Source: Dillenia suffruticosa
Lineage: Eukaryota > Streptophyta > Magnoliopsida > Dilleniales > Dilleniaceae
DNA: 64,000 bases
NCBI GenBank assembly: GCA_033439265.1
Contig: JAVTVX010000004.1
Location: 15,761,701-15,825,700, forward strand
Direction of reading: 5' to 3'
The notes below the pieces were generated by a model that made no database searches, was not told the DNA's origin, and saw nothing but the letters and a program-made list of their open reading frames with translations. Made by a program: the position numbers and the translations under genes. Position 1 is the first letter of the stretch, and each line of letters starts with the position of its first letter. Shown in pieces: positions 13,501-24,012 of this stretch.

Positions 13501-13733
13501 ATAAGATCTACCCAAATTTGAGATTTCTATATACTCTAGAGTCATCCTCATTATTATTGGACCATCGGTGATCATTTTGAAAATTTTTAAATTTTTGACG
13601 ATTGAGCCAAAATTTTTTGAGCAATTTTAGTGGAAAAATTTCTTAGTGGATTTTCTATATAAAAATATGAGTAATAACATATATAAAATGAAGAGAAATA
13701 CAATAGTGAGTACACCGAGATGTCAGTGTTACA
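10521..13733 (-). mobile_element. Gypsy LTR fragment, minus orientation
   Basis: Blocks such as CAACCGGCCAC, GGGGATACCTCCCGCAGAA and CACAATGGGTGCCTCTACAAA (10600-10710) match the minus-oriented LTRs of elements B and C. The segment ends in the LTR terminus GTCAGTGTTACA at 13733, preceded by TACACCGAG as in the other copies. The first part of the LTR is missing or replaced. The five bases before 8066 (CATTG) and after 13733 (GGTTT) do not match, so the two pieces are not one clean solo LTR. No coding sequence is present; the short ORFs here are chance. Confidence 0.65.
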
Positions 13734-14250
13734 GGTTTGATTTCCCTAACATAAATATAAGTAAGTTAAATTTAATTTAGTGATTTTAGGTTGTTTTTGT
13801 TTAAATAGAAGCAAGTAAAGAGAGTAAAAAAGAAAAAAAGAGAAATAGGCAAGTAACAACTAAGTAACATGATGATGATTATCATTGGCACCAAAATTAA
13901 ATTCCTGCTTGAAACAAAAAACAAATAAAAAGTTTTGGCAGTACATTAATTCCGAAATAAAATGATAAAAAGTTTTTGGAGTTTTGACAAAATTTGCTAT
14001 CAGTTTTTGTGAGAGTTGCTTGATTTTGAAATAAAATGATAAAATATTTTGGCGCTTGATCAAATTTTACCGCCAATTTGTGATGTGGTGCCAAAAAAGA
14101 GATCATTGTTTAAATTGTCTAAATGAATTAAATGTCTTGATATTAATATTAATGTTTTGATATTAATATTAATGTTGTTTGTTATTTTTTTTATGAATTT
14201 ATATAAAATTATATAACACTATATTATCTAATCATAAAAAATATATCATA
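13734..14250. other. AT-rich non-coding stretch with short duplications
   Basis: No gene is seen. It contains a degenerate repeat of about 78 bp (GAAATAAAATGATAAAA near 13953 and again near 14031) and a perfect 20-bp tandem duplication, TTGATATTAATATTAATGTT, at 14137-14156 and 14157-14176. Confidence 0.6.
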
Positions 14251-14467
14251 ACACTTCTGCGCGGTTTAGTGCTAAGATCATATCTAGGATGAAGATGAAA
14301 ATGGAGGAAACAAAGAGAAAAAAAAGTTTGAAGGAGATGAAGATGGAGATGGCGCACATGCCGCGCGGGCATGCCCCCACACTCGATTGCTACTATGTAT
14401 AGGAGCACTGGGCATGACCTCGTGCGTCTGCATGCAGGAACAAGCGTGCAGTTGCAACCACAGGCAG

Positions 14468-14523
14468 GGGCTATGGCATACCCCTATGCGGTTACGGGCT
14501 ATGGCATACCCCTATGCGGTTAC
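14468..14523. repeat. Perfect 28-bp tandem duplication
   Basis: Two identical 28-bp units (14468-14495 and 14496-14523), each starting GGGCTATGGCATACCCC, lie in a GC-richer island (about 14340-14575) between AT-rich flanks. No gene is recognised in the island. Confidence 0.9.
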
Positions 14524-14604
14524 GACCGCGTGCAAGAGTGCTGGTAGGCCCTCGCGCACACGCAGGGGTGCTTGCACCTTATTTTATTTTTCATGCAAAA
14601 AAAG

Positions 14605-14676
14605 CATGTCTGCAGATTCGAACCTCAGATTTGGAAGTAGAAGTTTGACAATATCAACCATTATACCACAACTTCA
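14605..14676 (-). other. Possible tRNA-derived SINE head or tRNA relic
   Basis: On the minus strand an A-box-like TGGTATAATGG (14658-14668) and a B-box-like GGTTCGAATC (14615-14624) are 33 bp apart, the spacing found in tRNA genes. A T run follows near 14597-14603. The T-arm pairs only in part and no acceptor stem can be built, so it is not a working tRNA. The downstream GC-rich island (14340-14575) could be a SINE body. This is a weak call from box matches and spacing. Confidence 0.4.
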
Positions 14677-14920
14677 CAGTATGCAAAAAAACCTTTTCCT
14701 CTGTACCTTCCACACTTGTTTCTTTTTTTTATTCTATCTCACTCTCACCCATAAAAATGAATTATGATGAGTTATTAATATTATATATTTTGGTAAATAT
14801 TTGTAATTAGATATATAAATTTTTTAAATTACTAATATATTATAATTTAAATTAATATTAATAATTATGATTTTATATTTTCACTAATATAGTAATATCA
14901 TTCATTCAACAATAATGTAA

Positions 14921-15100
14921 TTTATAATTTATAGTAATATATATAGTAATATGTATATTATTAGAAAGTGTATTTGTATCGTAATTTTTTTGCAAAGCTT
15001 GCAATTTATAATTTATTGGAATATAATTTATAGTAATATATATAGTAATATGTATATTATTAGAAAGTGCATTTGCATCGTATTTTTTTACAAATCTTGC
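14921..15100. repeat. Imperfect direct duplication, offset about 99 bp
   Basis: AATTTATAGTAATATATATA... through ATTAGAAAGTGTATTTG occurs from 14926 and again from about 15025 with few changes, followed by similar T-rich ends. It is AT-rich and non-coding. Confidence 0.8.
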
Positions 15101-15155
15101 CCCGCGGGGGCAAGTGCAAGCACGCCTCTCTGCGAAGTTACTATGATAATGTGAA

Positions 15156-15206
15156 CTTACCACTTACCATTTACCACTTACCACTTACCACTTACCACTT
15201 ACCACG
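15156..15206. repeat. CTTACCA heptamer tandem array
   Basis: About seven copies of CTTACCA (one variant, TTTACCA) run head to tail. A smaller cluster, CTTACCACTTAC, follows near 15229. It is a short telomere-length-unit array but not the plant telomere motif TTTAGGG. Confidence 0.88.
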
Positions 15207-15239
15207 AATTTACATTGTAACGCATGAACTTACCACTTA

Positions 15240-16729
15240 CTATTAATGCAATCTCTGGTAACAACCAAGTTATAGCACCAAACCATCCTTCATCCTTCAT
15301 AATGTTTAGGTATAGAATTTATATACAGGAGGCTATATTCACTCTTTCTCTCTATTCAAATCTTTAACTTTACCTTTTCTGTTCTTGGTTTTATTACTCT
15401 ACAATTTTTTTATTATTTTAGGGTGAGATAAAAAAAAAGTTAGATGAGTAAATAACTTTATTGATAATAAATAATAATCATAATTGAATGTCATTTTTAT
15501 AGAAGTACAATATATAGGTTAGCATAGGTAGAATTTATGTAAACGGTATGATTAAGTGCAATTTATGTGTTCCATAGACGTAGAACATAAACGGACAATA
15601 TTGTTAAGTAGACAGTAAAAAAGAGTTATATAAAAATGTTTTTAAATCGTACCAGAAAATTATTACATTTACTGACTACCGAATAACCATCAGAATTGAA
15701 TATCAATTTTGTAGTCAGTTGTGCTATCTCTACTCACAGTTGGTAAAGCTTTTCTTAGTGGACAATTTATCTCATTGGAAAATGTATTCATTTCTCAATA
15801 GTTTCATCATAAGGCATCTCTATAGGCATAAAAAAACATCCCTAAAAGTCATAGACAATATATGTTACCGTCAGTATAGGTCTTTAATTTTGTAGTGACA
15901 GTAATGTTCAAACTATTTTTATTTGTAAAAGTTTGAAATATTTCTAATTTTATTAGAGATGAAAAATATTTTTTGCATGAGCTTCAAATTGTTTTCATTA
16001 TATTTCAGATGAACATGATAGTATGTATCATCTTTATTTATAACATATTCATTTTTTACAAACTTTTCACACAATTTTGAAATCATTCGTATTCCATTCA
16101 ACATGAATAGTTAATTTCATTTGATTTTTATTTCTGACACGATAATTTTACAATCTTTACTCATAACTTAGGAATCTTTTGGCACAACTTTAAAATGGCT
16201 ATGATTCTATTTGAGGCAATATATAAGGTTTAAAAGATCTTTATATGTAACAAAGTAATACATAAGAAATACTACATGAGAAACTCATTTGAATGACTAT
16301 GTATGCCAAATTTATGAAAGTGATTGTCTTAAATAAAAGGAAGTCAGAGGTAATTGCCATGGTGGCACTTACGAAGTAGTGGAATAGAATTCTTCAAGGA
16401 TGAGTAGCCCTAAATTTACAAATCTATAGAGTTTCTCTATCCTTTGCACTAGAGGATACTTTTCATTTGATAAATCTCTACGTGACTTTGGTGTAAATAT
16501 GAATTCAATGCCCTTGTCTATGTATTTGAAGTTAGAAATTAGGTGTTTGAAGGAAATAGACATGCTGATTCAACTAATTGATCACTCAGTCAAGATACCT
16601 CTTGATAAAATAAGTTTTAATGATGAACAAAACTTGGTTAGATTCATGAAGGATTAATTTGGATGTAATTAAACTAGTATGAAAATGTTATAAGTTTGTT
16701 TACTAAGTCAAAGATCAGTAAAATCAACC
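15240..16729. other. Unrecognised AT-rich stretch
   Basis: I see no gene. ORFs of 61-64 codons on the minus strand (15919-16104, 16369-16563) have no motif I can name. A perfect 9-bp inverted repeat, ACTGACTAC (15671-15679) and GTAGTCAGT (15711-15719), is present. TTTTGTAGTG at about 15888-15897 looks like a CACTA right end, but no matching left end was found. Confidence 0.5.
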
Positions 16730-17106
16730 CACATAACAAATAAATCAACTTGACAGTAGAGTTAAACTTGTAAAACAATAAGGCTGATAAGTCAACCCAC
16801 ATAAAAGACATGTTGACCTACTAGGAGAATAAATTAAAATAAATTTGAAGTTCTAATGGTTGAAAAATTCAAAAATTAAAGGTGTAATGGTTGAAAAATA
16901 GGAAAGAAAGTAAACAAAGAAATTGATAAGTCGACTTATATATCTGTAACTTATATAATCAATGAAGTTACTAAACCAAAAGTCGACCTAAGATAGGACT
17001 AAGTCAATCTGTATAAAATTGACTTAGGAAAATTTAAAGAAAGCTAAAGTTAGTCGAAATAATTATATCACATGTCAACTTGCCTAAATTAAAAATCTTA
17101 AAAAAA
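16730..17106. repeat. GTCGACC-type motif array, left part
   Basis: Degenerate copies of AAGTCGACCTA, AAGTTGACCTA and AAGTCAACC recur at irregular spacing (roughly 15-110 bp), for example near 16744, 16790, 16810, 16929, 16981, 17003 and 17085. The array continues after the copia element at 24013, so it is older than that insertion. The function and class are unknown. Confidence 0.6.
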
Positions 17107-17111
17107 TAAAG
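17107..17111. repeat. Target site duplication TAAAG (left)
   Basis: TAAAG directly precedes the copia LTR and is repeated right after the element at 24008-24012. It proves a single insertion event with both ends preserved. Confidence 0.95.
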
Positions 17112-17548
17112 TGTTGGATTTAATCGTGCATGCGGAAGCGTAAAATAACTAGTTCGGAATTTTCGGGATAAATACCTCTATAGGGCGGTCTCCAAAATCC
17201 ACCGTGTCGCGATGTCCCTCGAACGGATCGCACGGTCGGATGGTGATCACTCAATCGAACCACCACCGCAATTCCACGACGCCTCAAACCTCATGTCCGG
17301 TGAATCGTTTGATGATGGGAGATTTTCCTACGTGAAAATCTCCAACCCTCACTCCATTTTCTCTCTCTAGAGAATGTGCCATCCTTATTGTTACTGTTCA
17401 CGTGGGACAAGGAAAGAGAGCCTCATTCACACATTGGCATCTTTTTGGTCTTAATTGGGGAGTTAATTAGGAGGTTAGTGGGATAATGGGAGTTACCCCA
17501 TTATCCCTAAGGTACCATAATGCCCCTCTTGGGCATACTAATCTAACA
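17112..17548 (-). repeat. Copia 3' LTR
   Basis: It starts TGTTGGATTTAATCG on the plus strand and ends CATACTAATCTAACA. It is 437 bp and pairs with 23571-24007. It is the 3' LTR because the complement of a polypurine tract follows it. Confidence 0.95.
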
Positions 17549-17560
17549 TCTCCCACTTGC
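17549..17560 (-). other. Copia polypurine tract
   Basis: TCTCCCACTTGC reads GCAAGTGGGAGA on the minus strand, directly before the 3' LTR. This is the primer site for plus-strand DNA synthesis in LTR elements. Confidence 0.85.
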
Positions 17561-18680
17561 ACATGAGGGCATTTCACTTCCATCAATCACAAGATCGTAA
17601 CTCATGCTATCTATCACATCACCCTACTAGACTTTTATACTGGATTGGGCATTGTGCGACCGGCGAGTACACCTGCAAGCAAAGACTTCTCGATACACCT
17701 GTTAGGATGATCGAGGAGTCACAGTTAGTATAAAAAACAACTCGCTATACCCTAGACTCAATGCATTTACATCCATCGAGCCACTTTCCTCATCGAAAGT
17801 GATCCCCAATCAATTTGCTCAACTATGTATTCACCATTATGTTTGAATCCCAACATGGATTAACATAATAGGTCGACCTGTGAATACACGACAATGATGT
17901 AATGTCTATTGGCCTTCCTTTTCCCAAACTCGAATCTATCAGTCTCAATTCAGCTGCTTTCCTAGACCTGCCCCTTAGACCTCAATTTATCTTCCGGACC
18001 ATAGGTAAACAGACTGAAGTAGCAACACTGAACCAAAACTTCTAGAGACAGCCGAAAGTAATAAGGGCATAAGAGATCCCACCCAATAGATCTCAGATTT
18101 CACACAGTGGGAATAGGGATCAAGATCAAACTATCATCTCAAATAATAGCTCCCACTGTCCTATGGTCGTCTCATCACACGTGGTATGAAACACGTGTCA
18201 CAGTATTATTCCCCCATCTCTCAAAGGGCATATGTCAGATTTCTCTAACACTGTACATGTACGGGACTCAGTGTACACATAAGACTTTACCCAGAGATCT
18301 CAGAGAGAGCATCTCAGAGACTATCACAAATTGCAAGTGATATCTGAGATCTCAAACTTGGGTACTTATAGGCAACATGGATGTGGGTATTTCCATGTCG
18401 GTCATATCACATATGACCTCATCCTGAACACATATCAGGGCGACTTATGTTCTTGAAGGGCTACTCTCAAAGCCTCTTACGACTAGAATCTGTCTCATCT
18501 CCGCTCACTCAGAGTCGGAGGTGGTCACTCATGTGAGAGAGTCGACCACGCCTGCCTGACACATATTTTATCACAAGATCACAATATATGACAATAAATA
18601 GCGCATAAAATACATATGTGACCCAATAAGGCATGCATGTCATATATTTCAATAAGCATCTAAAATAGTATATAATGAGA
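17561..18680 (-). other. Copia 3' non-coding region
   Basis: This region of about 1.1 kb lies between the end of the pol similarity and the polypurine tract. I see no protein family in it. It is part of the element, being inside the LTR pair. The plus-strand 77-codon ORF at 18107-18340 shows no motif. Confidence 0.6.
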
Positions 18681-21500
18681 AATGTTAAAGTACACTAAAC
18701 CCAATGATTCCTAATCTCACAAAGGAATCTTTCACAACGGGTTTTCTGAAGGAATCAGCTATCATGCTGTATGTCAAGGTGTACTTAGCTTCACAATACC
18801 CTTCTCGGTAATATCTCTCACAAAGTGATCTTCGGTATCAATGTGTTTGGCTTTACAATAACACTTAGGTTCTCAGTTGTTGACAGTGTCGGTCTGATTA
18901 TCACAATAATCACCACTGACCTCCCACTATTTGTCACAACCCCTAAGTTTTTTAGAAAATTTCTGAAGCCAACCATTCTCATGAACAACAATTGAGCATA
19001 CTACAAGCTCAGTCTCTATCGTAAAAAGAGATATACAGGTTCTCTTCTTACTACTCTAAGAAGATAAAACCTAATGTTAGTTTGCGTTTATTCAGATCGC
19101 TACTCCCAGTCAATATCTGAATCCCAATGAAAAACGCAAATCACCTCATTCGTAACACATGGAGAGGTCCATAGTTCAAATGAGATATTTCAGAATCCTT
19201 TTTCACTGCTCTGCAGTGATCCATTCTAGGATTCTATTAATATCTACTCACCAGATCGATCGCAAAATAAACTTCTGGTCATGTACGCCTCATCGCATAC
19301 ATTAAACTGGATATCGCACATATATACCTCATCGCATACACTAGAAATGTATTTTGCACTGGAATAAGGGATTTTGCTCATCTCCCTTTTTTCTTTATAA
19401 ATTCTAGGGCATGTGTTAAGATTAAGATCCTTTTACCTTTAGCGATAAAAGTATCTTTTAGGTTGTCATTGCTCTTCTCGAAATACTCAAGAATCTACTT
19501 AGTGTAAAACTCTTGTTAAAGAGTTAACACCATTCTCAAGCGATCCCTATGGATCCAAAATCTGATAATGAACTAAAACCTTATAACCTGTTACAATGGT
19601 CATTGGATACTCTCTGTTGTTCTCAGCCAACAGAATGTCACCTACATATGAGAATGTGCTCATAAAGGAGCCATCGGGACCTATTAGATAGATACAATGG
19701 TCCTACTCGATCATTACAAAATCATAAGATATCACCTTCTCGTGAAATCTCAGGCGCCGCTGTCTGCATGATGACTTAAGGTCGTATTTTGATTTCTAAA
19801 ATCAACAGATCTTATTCACTTGATCTACTAGAACGAACCCAGAGGGATGCTCCATTTAGATCGCCTCATCTAGACTTCCACTACAAAAGCGGTCTTTACG
19901 TCCTTGTGATGTGACTCTAGATCTATGTTCGTGACAATCGCTGAAAGATAAATAGATCGAGATAAATTGGACTATGACTCCTCGATAGTCCACCCCTCAG
20001 TCTAAGTGTAACCCTTGGTTACTAGACGGGTTATTTACCTCTTCATCAATCTGTTGACCTTTATCTTGACTTTGAGAACCTACTTGTTTTCAATAGTCCT
20101 TCCGCCCTCAGGCAAATCAACTAGGTCCCAGACCCCGTTGATTTTCATTAACTCATTCTCTTCATTTATGGCCTTTAATAAACGGTCTTTTGCATCTTTT
20201 GCAGAACTCTCGAGAGCCTCTCGGACTGTTTTAGATTTCTCATCATCTTCTAGAGTCGCAACGAGGGTCTCACCCTTAATCGAGAAACAACGTTTAAATA
20301 CGCATGCTCGATGCCCTTAAGAAGAGAGAAAAATCTTTACCTCTTGATGGATCGCTCCCCCTGAGATCAAGATCCGTAGTAGATTCTTGTATCCCGTCGC
20401 TGGGCTCCTCGAGCCACTAGACTCATCCATCGCATAAAGGGTAGGGTCCAAATTGATTTCACATCTTTTAGGGAAATCATTCTCAAGAAATATGATATTA
20501 TGAGACTCAATCTCGATTATAGTGCCGTCCGTGTTTGCCTAGGAACACGTATTTTCTCGTGGGCCTAACTCACCATGTGAATGCGAGAAATCGTAGCACA
20601 ATCCCATAATCTCAAGTGGCTAAGGTCAGACTGCCTCCCTGTCCAAAGCTCAAGTGGGGAACTGACTAATAGTCAGTAATCTCGTAATACTCTTCTCGAA
20701 ACAGAGCCCCATGTGTAGTTTAGACGAATACTTGTGTCCCTGCTCAGTTTTGAGAGTCTACTTTCAAATCTAACTGATTCTCTATCTCACTTATGAACCT
20801 CCTGAAGCAGTCTAATGCCTCAGACTTATGCAAGATCAGATAGATAAACCAAAACGCACATAAGCATCTTTAATTATCTACACAACTCCATTTCTGGCTC
20901 TCATGCTCATAAGACCACAAGAAAAGAAAGGCACAATGGTCTAATTGCAATGGAGTCCCAGCTCTCATTGCATTGCCAAATGGTTTTCTCGTTATTTTGC
21001 CGGCTAGGTAACTCAGATACGGGTAACTCGAATCTGGTTAGTAGGTCCAATAAACCTCTCGCTACTAACCGATTTATCATCGCTTACCTTATGTGTCTAA
21101 GTCTACTATGTCATTCATTTATATCATCATCTATGCAATCAGATGTAAAGATAATAGTACAACGACAAGAAACCATTAGAAGGAGCAGCACCCAGTGATA
21201 CAATTCATCATGGATTAAAACCAGAACAATTCAGAAAATTATCATATTAAAAAAAGGAATAATTTCACGCATATCCTAGTCAATTTTAGACAACGTACTA
21301 AATTGTAGATCCGTCGAATGCCTACAGTATTAAGAACGTCATGGCAAGTGTCGTTCCCTCTGACAATGACAAATGCTCTGTCCTTAACGTAAATCCTCCA
21401 AGCTTAAGGATTCACTTGACGAAACTATATTTACGCACTCCTGTCTCGAGTTACGTGATCGGTTGCTCCTGATTACAAAGGAGAGAAATCAGCGAGCATT
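18680..21500 (-). pseudogene. Copia pol (IN, RT, RNase H), decayed
   Basis: On the minus strand, integrase-end similarity lies near 20330-20620 (KYVFLGTNTDGTIIEIES, then IIFLENDFP). The RT start follows near 20000-20220 (KAINEENELMKINGVWDLVD, then LPEGGRTIENK). RT continues at about 19830-19960 with KDVKTAF, and the RNase H end is near 18780-18880 (HIDTEDHFVRDI). The order IN-RT-RNase H is that of Ty1/copia. Stops and frameshifts occur throughout, so no full-length polyprotein can be made. The integrase active site was not located in one frame. RT blocks resemble the fragment at 7890-8065. Confidence 0.8.
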
Positions 21501-21869
21501 ATTGTGAATGAGACAAATCTCAAACCACGTAAAGAAGAAGGATATTAATTTCTGCTCGTCATACTCACAAGCGAAATGACCAAATCTACCTCAAACGTAG
21601 CAATTTACATTGGTCTAATCAAATTCCTTCTTCTTGCGTTCTTGTACCTCGTTGTCGGTTTTCTCGGACGATTTTTATTACCTAGATCTCGAGTCTCGTT
21701 CGCATGCTTATGCTATTGGCTAAACGCCGGGGAAGTCCTTACTCAACTCCTCTAAATAAGCATGACTCGAGTGTGGCCTACTCGGCTTTAGGTGCTCCTC
21801 ATCGAGTTCACATTACGTATTCACGTCAACGAAAATACGAATACTTTCGTCAAATGTAAAATAGGATTT

Positions 21870-22490
21870 CATGGTTTCCCATGAATCAGGTAATAATTGG
21901 ATCACATCCAATACCTAAATTCCATCCGAAATTTGCTCGTCCGTATTTTTTTAACTCGGTGATCATACTCGACATTTGTATCATTATATGATCAACCATT
22001 TTCTTCTGCATCCTCACATTAGGAGCCAAAGAGAGCAACACAATGCTCTTATGGGATGAGTCAAACCGACATTTCCATAGGATATGACTTGTAAAACGAG
22101 TTAAAGTCATTGTGCATGCCACTGGTAAGGATTGCCCTAACTTGGCAATTCCTTGGCAATTCTTTTCTACCATGCATGATAGATCTCTTTATCTCGTATA
22201 TCCTGAGGCGCGGTGCCTACCCTGGGGCCCATCTTCTCGTACCTCAGATTTCCATTAGATTTTGCCTCTCGAGAATAAACTGAATCTACAAATAAAATTT
22301 CGCAGATTATATCATTCAGTTTACTCTCCTTGCAAAAATTTAATACGACAGTTCTCAACCCATTAAGAGAAATATTTGTGACTTGGCGATACTTATTATC
22401 ACATTTTTGTATGCCCTACAAATCATCAAGACCAAAATGACTTGAGTACAGACTTCAAAGCGAGCGTATGAGTCAACGGACACCATACAC
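21870..22490 (-). pseudogene. Copia gag remnant
   Basis: On the minus strand, the piece KKMVDHIMIQMSSMITELKK (within 21886-22173) resembles the helical core of copia gag (UBN2-type), where a motif of the form EHVLKMIxLIEELEK is usual. The flanking frames are degenerate. Its position between pol and the leader fits gag. The call rests on one motif and on gene order. Confidence 0.55.
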
Positions 22491-22599
22491 CACAATTCGG
22501 AATCACATCTTACCATTTGGATTTTGATTCGGCACACAAAAACCCACAAAAAGTCACATTTTTTGATATAAGAACCCCAAAAAATTGAAAAAATTCAAT

Positions 22600-23050
22600 T
22601 TTAAGCGACCTCACGCGCTGCCCGGGGCCTACACGCGCAGCCGCACATCGGCGGTGCGTTCCACGTGCCGCCACGCAATGGCAGCAGCCTGCCGCACGCA
22701 CCAGACGCTCGGCCCGCCTCACACGCGCCGCCACACGCCTGGCGCGGCTCGGCTCACTCGCGCCCAGTCGCAGTACGCGGCTCACGCCCCTTCATGTGCT
22801 GAGCCGCCTTGAGCCGGGTTATATCGGGTCGGTCAACGGGTCAGGGTTGACCCAACTGTCCGGTCAACGGGTCGGGGACCAACCCGGTCGGTCTGGGTAA
22901 GGGTCCAACCCAAACTGTTGCCTACCCTCTTCATGCGCCTGTGTGGCGCGTGCACTACACGTGCCTGCCAGACACGCCTTATGGCTCGTGCGTATCATGC
23001 GCCCGCGGGTTTAGGCCGGTTCTTCTTCGCCTGACGGGTCCTGCAACGGG
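22600..23050 (-). other. GC-rich leader of the copia element
   Basis: About 450 bp is strongly GC- and CpG-rich, in contrast to the AT-rich surroundings. It contains repeated GGTCAACGGGTC and CGCGCC-type words. It lies between the PBS and gag, so it belongs to the 5' leader. ORFs on both strands (22510-22785, 22585-22812, 22979-23296) are Arg/Ala-rich low-complexity translations and probably not real. Confidence 0.65.
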
Positions 23051-23557
23051 TTTTTCGACCCGGTTGTCGGAAAACTCGATTCTGACTATTTTTTCTTGTA
23101 TTTTTTGACTGGAAAATTTTAATGGACATCCTCCAAACATCCTACACTCGATTTTAGGAGGATTCATGCCCAAAAAATGGCGAAAATCAACTATCCCAGT
23201 CGCGGCCCTCCGCGGCCATTCGGAAATCCTGGTTTTTGGCATCCAAAACTCATAATAAAAGACATGAAATTGTAGATCTAGATGCAAGGAACACATTCAT
23301 AACTTTTTCATGCGTTGATCCGCCCTCTAAAGCCATAGATCTAAGGTTTTCATGTCCGTACGGTCGCAAACTTCGACCGGATGTTTCATGGCCCAAACAT
23401 GCTCGGAAAATTAAATAAAAAATATTTTTGTAATCCCGGGGCCATGGGTATGCTTACGGTGTTCTCGGATTCATGAAACTCATCCGTGATCCGGACCCCA
23501 AAATTTTAAAACCACAAAAAATAAGTCTGAAAATCATTTAAATTAAATCCAACGATT

Positions 23558-23569
23558 GCTCTGATACCA
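23558..23569 (-). other. Copia primer binding site (tRNA-iMet type)
   Basis: GCTCTGATACCA on the plus strand is TGGTATCAGAGC on the minus strand, complementary to the 3' end of initiator Met tRNA. It lies one base inside the 5' LTR and fixes the element's orientation. Confidence 0.95.
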
Positions 23570-23570
23570 A

Positions 23571-24007
23571 TGTTGGATTTAATCGCGCATGCAGAAGGAT
23601 AAAATAAATAGTTCGGAATTTTCGGGATAAATACTTCTATAGGGCGGTCTCCAAAATCCATCGTGTCGCGATGTCCCTCGAACGGAACGCACGGTCGGAT
23701 GGTGATCATGCAATCGAACCATCACCGCAATTCCACGACGCCTCAAGCCTCATGTCCGGTGAATCGTTTGACGATAGGAGATTTTCCTACGCGAAAATCT
23801 CCAACCCTCACTACATTTTCTCTCTTTAGAGAATGTGCCATCCTTATTGTTACTGTTCACGTGGGACATGGAAAGAGAGCCTCATTCACACATTGGCATC
23901 ATTTTGGTCTTAATTGTGGAGTTAATTAGGAGGTTAGTGGGATAATGGGAGTTACCCCATTATCCCTAAGGTACCATAACGCCCCTCTTGGGCATACTAA
24001 TCTAACA
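23571..24007 (-). repeat. Copia 5' LTR
   Basis: It is 437 bp, equal in length to the left LTR, with the same termini (TGTTGG...TAACA). TAAAG at 24008-24012 repeats the left target duplication. Confidence 0.95.
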
Positions 24008-24012
24008 TAAAG

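Larger units (their letters stand above)
17112..24007 (-). mobile_element. Complete Ty1/copia retrotransposon (decayed)
   Basis: The element is 6,896 bp with two 437-bp LTRs, a 5-bp TSD (TAAAG), a polypurine tract beside the left LTR and an initiator-Met-type PBS beside the right LTR. The PPT and PBS positions place transcription on the minus strand, so the right LTR is the 5' LTR. Gag and pol are recognisable but broken by many stops and frameshifts. Between the left LTR and the end of pol lies about 1.1 kb without recognisable coding. The LTRs differ at only a modest number of sites, so the insertion is younger than the state of its ORFs alone would suggest. Confidence 0.95.

Noticed and set aside
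8066..13733. A single 5.7-kb solo LTR
   Set aside because: The five bases at the two ends (CATTG and GGTTT) do not match, and the interior switches LTR orientation near 10520.
14906..15220. CRISPR-like array
   Set aside because: The repeats are short direct tandem or local duplications without unique spacers, in plant nuclear DNA.
15146..15240. Interstitial telomere repeat
   Set aside because: The unit is CTTACCA, not TTTAGGG or its complement CCCTAAA.
16369..16563. 64-codon minus-strand ORF with a faint copia-like look
   Set aside because: I considered a copia pre-integrase relic (RIEKLYRFVNLGLL), but the key His/Cys residues are not visible and the flanking frames give no support.
22510..22812. 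Arg/Ala-rich ORFs on both strands in the GC-rich leader
   Set aside because: Overlapping ORFs on both strands with biased composition are expected from GC-rich DNA with few stops.
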